In this document: positions 61,593-64,000 of the stretch, piece by piece | Layout: each line of letters opens with the position of its first letter | How positions within the stretch are numbered: the stretch's first letter is position 1 | From: Candidatus Methanocrinis natronophilus | Lineage (GTDB): Archaea; Halobacteriota; Methanosarcinia; Methanotrichales; Methanotrichaceae | NCBI GenBank assembly: GCA_029167045.1 | Contig: JARFPK010000009.1 | Coordinates: 1-64,000, forward strand | Direction: 5' to 3' | DNA: 64,000 bases | Program-made: the position numbers and the translations under genes | Notes under the pieces: model-generated | Databases searched by the model: none | The model's input: the letters and a program-made list of their open reading frames with translations, nothing else | Told to the model about the DNA's origin: nothing

Positions 61593-62588
61593 TCAGCCCT
61601 CCCGGTTCACCACCTCGAAGCCGAAGGACTCCTTCAGGACCGCGGGGTTGAGCCTTCCTGCCACCAGAGTCCTTCTCGACTTCAGGTCGTTCATGACGAC
61701 CTTGGCGGGGGCGAAGACGTGGTGGTCGACCTTGAAGAAGTCGAACCCGCACGCCTTGAAGGTCTGGTAGAAGGGGGCACCGTAGTCTTTTGACGTCTCG
61801 GAGGGGGTCGCCTTCAGGTAGCCGAGGAGCTCGTCGAAGGGCTCGTAATCGACGGTGTAGTAGGTCTCGCCGCCATAGATGATGGCGTCGTTGGAGGCGC
61901 CCATGCACTTGGTCGCCTTCCCGACGACCGGCGCTATCGGCGCCCTCCCCCACCCCATTTTGATCGTCCTGATGTCGAAGCCCAGGGTGAAGAGCTTGTG
62001 AAGGCCGGTCTCCACGACCCGGGCCGAGACCTGGACGAGTCCCGCCACCGAGTCGGTGGGGGCGACGGCGAGGCGGAGGTCGGCGGGGTCGATGCCGCAG
62101 GCATCGGCGATCTTCTTGGAGGCTTCTTCGTCGGGGAGGGTCTCCGACTCCAGAACGAGGACGCCTACGTCGGCGTACTCCTCAAACTCCAGGGCGTCGT
62201 AGAGATCCTTCGTCTTCCTCGCCAGGGCCCGGGCGGGGCCCGAGCCCATCCCAAAGTACTTTCCCGCCTTCACCTGCCACATGGCGCACTGGGAGGCCAT
62301 GCAGGAGATGGCGGGGTGGTCTGTCCCCACCTGGACCCCGGGGATGGTGATCCCGTCGATCTCGAAGGGGGTCGGCTGGATGTCGGCGAGGTCGGCCATG
62401 CAGATCCTGGAAAGGTAGATCCCCGCCCCCAGGCCTCCTAGCGCCTCCACCCCGGCGTCGGCGACGATGGTCCCGTTCTCCAGCTCGACGACCCCGACCT
62501 GGAGCTCATCGGCGTAGTCCAGCATCTCCTCGAATACCTCTAACCCAAGCTCGTTCAGCGACTGCAGAGTTCTCACCTGGACAGTCAA
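61593..62588 (-). CDS. mch: Methenyl-tetrahydromethanopterin cyclohydrolase
   Basis: 331 aa, the family's usual length. Recognisable segments include GLGAGIYLSRICMADLADIQ, GTDHPAISCMASQCAMWQV, KYFGMGSGPARALARK and KMGWGRAPIAPVVGKATKCM and GASNDAIIYGGETYYTV. Mch is a cytosolic trimeric enzyme that hydrolyses N5,N10-methenyl-H4MPT to N5-formyl-H4MPT and back, a step of the C1 branch of methanogenesis. In an acetate user it mainly serves biosynthesis and electron balance. No partner enzymes are adjacent; only two tiny frames follow. Confidence 0.95.
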   Translation of the reverse strand: MTVQVRTLQSLNELGLEVFEEMLDYADELQVGVVELENGTIVADAGVEALGGLGAGIYLSRICMADLADIQPTPFEIDGITIPGVQVGTDHPAISCMASQCAMWQVKAGKYFGMGSGPARALARKTKDLYDALEFEEYADVGVLVLESETLPDEEASKKIADACGIDPADLRLAVAPTDSVAGLVQVSARVVETGLHKLFTLGFDIRTIKMGWGRAPIAPVVGKATKCMGASNDAIIYGGETYYTVDYEPFDELLGYLKATPSETSKDYGAPFYQTFKACGFDFFKVDHHVFAPAKVVMNDLKSRRTLVAGRLNPAVLKESFGFEVVNREG

Positions 62589-62711
62589 GATGCAGGAGGC
62601 GATATAAATTTGCCGATGAGAAAGTGGGCGGCATAAATCGGAGGAGGCCAGCCGTCTGCGAGGATGGGGGCGAAGCCAAACCTTTTCAATAGGCAGAGAT
62701 AAAGCCCGACC

Positions 62712-63077
62712 ATGTTCGAACCTGATGAGGAGTCGGTAGTCCTCGAGATAATCTGTGGCCTCATGGATATCTCGCCAGAGGAGATGATGAATATCGGCGA
62801 GATGGCCAAGAAGATCCTGGTCTTCGATCCGGATACGCAGACCGAGGAGGAGGCTGTCGGAAGGCTCAAGTCCGCAGTAACGGAAATGTCAAAGGAGGAG
62901 GCGTTGGTGGCGGGGGTCTTCATCTCGGGGCTCCTTCGGTGCAACCTGAGAGATCAGTTCATGCAGGCTGCAGGCGGGTACGACCCCTACGAAGTAGAAG
63001 AAGCCGACGAAGGTTGCGGGTGCGGCACCGGCTGTGGATGCGGGATGGGCGGACCCGCAGAAAGAGGGTCAAGATAG
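62712..63077 (+). CDS. Hypothetical protein with Cys/Gly-rich C-terminus
   Basis: 121 aa. The first 100 residues are an acidic helical domain (VVLEIICGLMDISPEEMMNI, then EMSKEEALVAGVFISGLLRC), and the C-terminus is GCGCGTGCGCGMGGP, with six Cys within 15 residues counting the start of the tail (EGCGCGTGCGCG). Such tails bind metal ions or clusters. It converges with the gene at 63188, whose product also has a Cys/Gly-rich segment. TATA-like and G-rich DNA precede it. No family known to me. Confidence 0.65.
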   Translation: MFEPDEESVVLEIICGLMDISPEEMMNIGEMAKKILVFDPDTQTEEEAVGRLKSAVTEMSKEEALVAGVFISGLLRCNLRDQFMQAAGGYDPYEVEEADEGCGCGTGCGCGMGGPAERGSR

Positions 63078-63187
63078 GGGTAATGGGACGAATTATAGAC
63101 GAATAATGGACAAATGAGAAAAATTTTAGGACGAGAGTGGCGAGTTCTATAGGTTGAAGAAACGGAATAAGGTGCGAGCAGAGGAGA

Positions 63188-63706
63188 TCAGCTCGCTATC
63201 CTCGAACCTGGAAAGAAGGACCAGGGAAGCCTCTTTCTATCAGGCCTCGGGGATCTGTCCCTGGTTTTATCCCGGTCTCCTACGGGGTCGGCACAATATG
63301 GGGCAAGGTCGTATTCAACGGTTCCTGCCATCCGAACGTTTATCTGCCCGGTCGTCGCCCCTATCCCTCTAGAGCCTCCGGCGTCCATGGAGTTAGCCAT
63401 CGGGGTCGCCATATCGGCTCCACAGCCACCGCCACAACCTCCGCCGCAGCCCCCATCGCCGCATCCGTCACCGCCTCCACCGCATCCGTCGTCTTCGCCA
63501 CAGGGGCCTCGGACGCCGGCGTCCTCGAAGCCGTATTCATCGCCGTGGACGGCTCTATCGTACTCGGCGGTCTCCGGGTTCATCTTGACGGGGATGTCTC
63601 CGGCGTAGACCGGATCTCTCAGATCAGCGAGCATAAGCTCCAAGGTGACCAACCCTAATCTTGCCATTTTGTCATCTATCTCCTGGATCGACCTCGACGA
63701 TCTCAT
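63188..63706 (-). CDS. Hypothetical protein with Cys/Gly-rich segment
   Basis: 172 aa from the first ATG (or 159 aa from the Met before ARLGLVTLEL). Residues 15-65 form a compact domain, ARLGLVTLELMLADLRDPVY then AGDIPVKMNPETAEYDRAVH. The centre is CGGGGDGCGDGGCGGGCGGG, preceded by CGEDDG: about seven Cys spaced by Gly. The last 70 residues are polar and Arg-rich and may be a read-through extension. Convergent with 62712-63077. Both may handle a metal or cluster. Function unknown. Confidence 0.6.
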   Translation of the reverse strand: MRSSRSIQEIDDKMARLGLVTLELMLADLRDPVYAGDIPVKMNPETAEYDRAVHGDEYGFEDAGVRGPCGEDDGCGGGGDGCGDGGCGGGCGGGCGADMATPMANSMDAGGSRGIGATTGQINVRMAGTVEYDLAPYCADPVGDRDKTRDRSPRPDRKRLPWSFFPGSRIAS

Positions 63707-63939
63707 AATTTGAACACGGCAATTAACGTGGACTTACTATTTAAAGGTTACTAAGCCCAGATTAGGCATCGGACCTCTCCTGATATAAGGGTATGGGCAC
63801 TGTTTCACGATCTTGCCGGCCTTGAGGCGCAAGACCAGGCTCCAGCCCCGGCTGACGCCGACGATCCTCCAGACCCTGAGAAAACGCCCAAGGGTGGGGC
63901 GGCCGGGGGTTTTTAAGGCCCGGGGTACTGGAGCCAGAG

Positions 63940-64000
63940 GTCAACTACCCCGCCCTGAAGGACGGGGCTTGTAGCTGTCCTTGACGCTACGATTGGCTGG
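63940..64000 (-). mobile_element. Right end of an IS200/IS605-type element (inverted copy)
   Basis: The final 61 bases are the reverse complement of 81-141 with one difference (63952, in the hairpin arm, C for T). The 3' end of its tnpB (codons for T-S-Q-S and stop) lies at 63987-64000, so the body of the element continues to the right outside the window. The left-hand and right-hand elements point in opposite directions, away from the window. DNA just inside (63760-63939) shows no gene. Confidence 0.8.

Noticed and set aside
63387-63608. Forward Pro-rich frame (PQPPPQPPPQPPSPHPSPPP)
   Set aside because: It is the complement of the Cys/Gly-rich coding tract on the minus strand, where the compact domain upstream supports the true frame.
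1-64000. Possible complete phage-defence island in the accessory regions
   Set aside because: No restriction, CRISPR, Argonaute, CBASS, retron or abortive-infection domain was recognised; the accessory genes are mostly relics, secreted proteins and unknowns.

Overview
The window is about 64 kb of a moderately GC-rich archaeal chromosome. Several genes point to a methanogen: methenyl-tetrahydromethanopterin cyclohydrolase (mch), methanogenesis marker protein 14, an FmdE-like protein and DUF473. The archaeal informational genes are also present: exosome, RNase P proteins, proteasome alpha, SDO1, RpoP, L15e, L37Ae, thermosome and prefoldin. Together with the many degenerate insertion sequences, this looks most like a Methanothrix (Methanosaeta)-type member of the Methanosarcinales. 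The genus is an inference from gene content and was not tested by a search.

Layout. 1-8.7 kb is decayed accessory DNA: an IS200/IS605 right end, a family A DNA polymerase fragment, an intact sugar epimerase, three small cytosolic genes, a secreted repeat protein, a tnpB relic, a broken XPB helicase cut by an IS1-like relic, and a broken tRNA-intron endonuclease. 8.7-12.7 kb holds three secreted or coiled-coil proteins, a pair of inverted paralogues and a small membrane protein. 12.9-22.5 kb holds an AI-2E family transporter, a shortened mntP, a five-gene ABC export cluster (three permeases, an ATPase, a membrane-anchored partner) and a secreted HEAT-repeat protein. 22.5-29.7 kb is again accessory: a duplicated gene fragment, an AT-rich orphan, a DUF72 pseudogene interrupted by an IS605-type element whose TnpB lacks its first catalytic motif, a secreted protein and further IS debris.

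29.7-50.4 kb is core and stress DNA: tRNA-Asp, intron-containing tRNA-Tyr, a phosphodiesterase, Ogt, an endonuclease V fragment, a pst/phoU cluster without pstC or pstA, thermosome plus grpE-dnaK-dnaJ, a frameshifted and internally deleted pyrF, a methyltransferase, guanine deaminase, a disulfide oxidoreductase, a YHS protein with a CopA-type copper ATPase, a ferredoxin:thioredoxin-reductase-type protein with a glutaredoxin, a PAC2 protein, DUF473, a CooT-like protein and tRNA-Arg. 50.5-57.8 kb is a tightly packed, often overlapping minus-strand superoperon for RNA processing, translation and proteolysis (L15e, DUF54, Rpp30, Pop5, PsmA, SDO1, Rrp4, Rrp41, Rrp42, L37Ae, RpoP, Brix, Pcc1, prefoldin beta). 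58-63.7 kb carries marker 14, a geranylgeranyl reductase, mch with two tiny downstream ORFs, and two convergent genes for proteins with Cys/Gly-rich segments.

The last 61 bases are the near-perfect reverse complement of positions 81-141, so inverted copies of one IS200/IS605-type element end bracket the window. No CRISPR array, rRNA gene, prophage or complete defence system was seen. The observations most worth following up are the TnpB lacking RuvC-I, the broken pyrF, the pst operon without permeases, the Cys/Gly-rich pair next to mch, and the 19-residue-repeat secreted protein with a possible operator array upstream.
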